DNA from: Cloeon dipterum | Lineage: Eukaryota; Arthropoda; Insecta; Ephemeroptera; Baetidae | Assembly (NCBI RefSeq): GCF_949628265.1 | Contig: NC_088786.1 | Span: 34,741,681 to 34,805,680, forward strand | Reading direction: 5' to 3' | Length of the DNA: 64,000 nt | In this document: positions 62,645 through 64,000 of the stretch, piece by piece | Layout: each line of letters starts with the position of its first letter | How positions within the stretch are numbered: position 1 is the first letter of the stretch | The notes under the pieces: model-generated | What the model was told of the DNA's origin: nothing | Seen by the model: the letters and a program-made list of their open reading frames with translations, nothing else | Databases searched by the model: none | Program-made: the position numbers and the translations under genes

Positions 62645-64000
62645 ATGCCGACCGTCGGCGTCAAGCGTGATCTTCTGTTTGAGGCCTTGGGCAGAACGTA
62701 CAGTAAGAAATTTTTTCGAGCATGATGAAATAACCTTTAAACCTTTAAAATCCTTTTATTACATCTTTTTATACAAAAAATTTACATTCATATATTTAAA
62801 ATGTTTAAATTTTCAGCGGATGAGGAATTCAACGACTTGTGCTTTGAATTCGGGCTGGAGCTCGACGAAGTTGTAAGTTAAAAAATTATTTTTGTTTATT
62901 TTTAGCAATAATCCTGTATGATTTTTATTTTACTCCAGACTACTGAAAAGCAGATGATTTCTAAAGAGCAAGGAGAAGGAAAGTCGGAAGGAGCGTCTGA
63001 AGAAGTCATTTACCGCATTGACATCCCAGCCAACAGATATGACCTTTTGTGTTTGGAGGGACTTGTTCTTGGGTTGAAAGTCTTCCACGGAAAGTATGCG
63101 TGACGGTTTTAAATGAATTTCAAACCAATTTAATGCATGATATTTAGGATGGAAATGCCCCGGTTCAAAACTACGAAGCCCAAAAAATTGGAAAAGCTGA
63201 TAATCAAACCAAACGTAAGCTGGAAAGTAGTATTATTTAAGTACAAACTCTATAGTATTATTTTAAATATTTCAGACGGCTCTAATTAGACCACATGCTG
63301 CTGCTGCAATCTTGAGAGGAGTGTCCCTCAACAAGGCTTCCTACAACAGTTTCATCGATCTTCAGGACAAACTTCATCAGAACATTTGTAGAAAGCGAAC
63401 CTTGGTTGCAATTGGAACTCACGACTTGGACACCATTCAAGGACCTTTTGTTTACGATGCGCTGCCTCCAAAAGACATCAAGTTTGTTCCTTTGAATCAG
63501 GAGAAAGAGTACAATGCTGAACAACTGATGGAACTATATTCGGTTAGAAATAATTTTGGGGTTAGTCTTTTCACCACCATTAAATTAAATTCTAAATCTT
63601 TCAGACGCATGCTCAACTTAAAAACTACCTGCCAATCATCAGAGACAGTCCCGTCTATCCAGTAATTTTTGACAAGAATGGTGTGGTGTTGTCCATGCCT
63701 CCAATCATTAATGGCAACCACACTAAAATTTCCCCCGACACCAAAAACATCTTCATTGAAGTCACAGCCACGGACTTAACCAAGGTAAACTCCTTCTTCT
63801 TTTGTCTTGCCCACAAACTAACAGCAAATTTCAGGCCAAGGTTGTTTTGGACACCCTTGTTTGCATGTTCAGCCAATACTGTTCGAAGCCTTACGAGGTT
63901 GAACTCTGCGAGGTAGTTTACCCAGATGGCAAAACCATGATTTCTCCTGAGCTAGCCTACAGAACTGAAACCATCGATGCTGACAAAGCCAACACATACA
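62645..64000 (+). CDS. FARSB: phenylalanyl-tRNA synthetase beta subunit (partial, 5' end)
   Basis: The beta subunit of the cytosolic alpha2-beta2 PheRS, which charges tRNA-Phe. Exons: 62645-62702, 62817-62872, 62939-63093, 63148-63214, 63276-63542, 63605-63784, and 63835 running past the window end. About 316 of ~590 residues are visible. The protein starts [19 protein letters not shown], then [18 protein letters not shown], and includes [13 protein letters not shown] [34 protein letters not shown] and [14 protein letters not shown]. These are the B1 and B3/4 (editing) regions, nearly identical to the animal protein as recalled. The catalytic-like C-terminal half lies beyond 64000. Confidence 0.96.

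Overview
The window looks like nuclear DNA of an arthropod, most likely an insect. It has short introns (about 50-500 bp) with GT-AG borders, AT-rich intergenic DNA, GC-rich exons, and animal genes that bacteria lack (Mask/ANKHD1, AGBL5, LRPAP1, CDKL2, Ly6). The tandem, secreted, brachyurin-like serine proteases fit a pancrustacean gut repertoire. I cannot name the species. All exon coordinates were worked out by hand from splice consensus, reading phase and protein similarity recalled from memory. No search was run.

Layout. 0.2-7 kb, minus strand: a ZCCHC24-like zinc-finger gene, followed downstream by two extra copies of its last two exons. 8.4-11.7 kb, plus: two tandem chymotrypsin-like serine proteases with the same exon phases. 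15.7-18.5 kb, plus: a CDKL2-like kinase, with a possible 5' exon at about 12.7 kb. 18.9-22.1 kb, minus: a GPI-anchored Ly6-type protein. 26.7-28.0 kb, plus: a group XII secreted phospholipase A2. 29.1-33.8 kb, minus: the tubulin deglutamylase AGBL5/CCP5, head-to-head with LRPAP1/RAP (34.7-36.1 kb, plus). 37.6-55.6 kb, minus: the whole Mask/ANKHD1 gene, 24 coding exons and about 3108 aa. 58.2-61.7 kb, minus: ILVBL/HACL2 (632 aa), head-to-head with the phenylalanyl-tRNA synthetase beta subunit FARSB (62.6 kb onward, plus), which runs off the window end.

The genes are an ordinary mixture: translation, ER chaperoning, lipid metabolism, signalling and digestion. They do not form one pathway. Accessory DNA includes two hAT-like MITE families with 8-bp target duplications (7462-7737 with 19996-20269; 59091-59375 with diverged relatives), a 426-bp foldback element (23843-24268), a 213-bp element with perfect 13-bp inverted ends in the AGBL5/LRPAP1 promoter, and a dispersed AT-rich family partly lodged in Mask introns. 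I found no CRISPR array, virus, rRNA or intact tRNA. The strongest unusual feature is the threefold repetition of the ZCCHC24 C-terminal exon pair, where the middle copy carries a one-base frame disruption.
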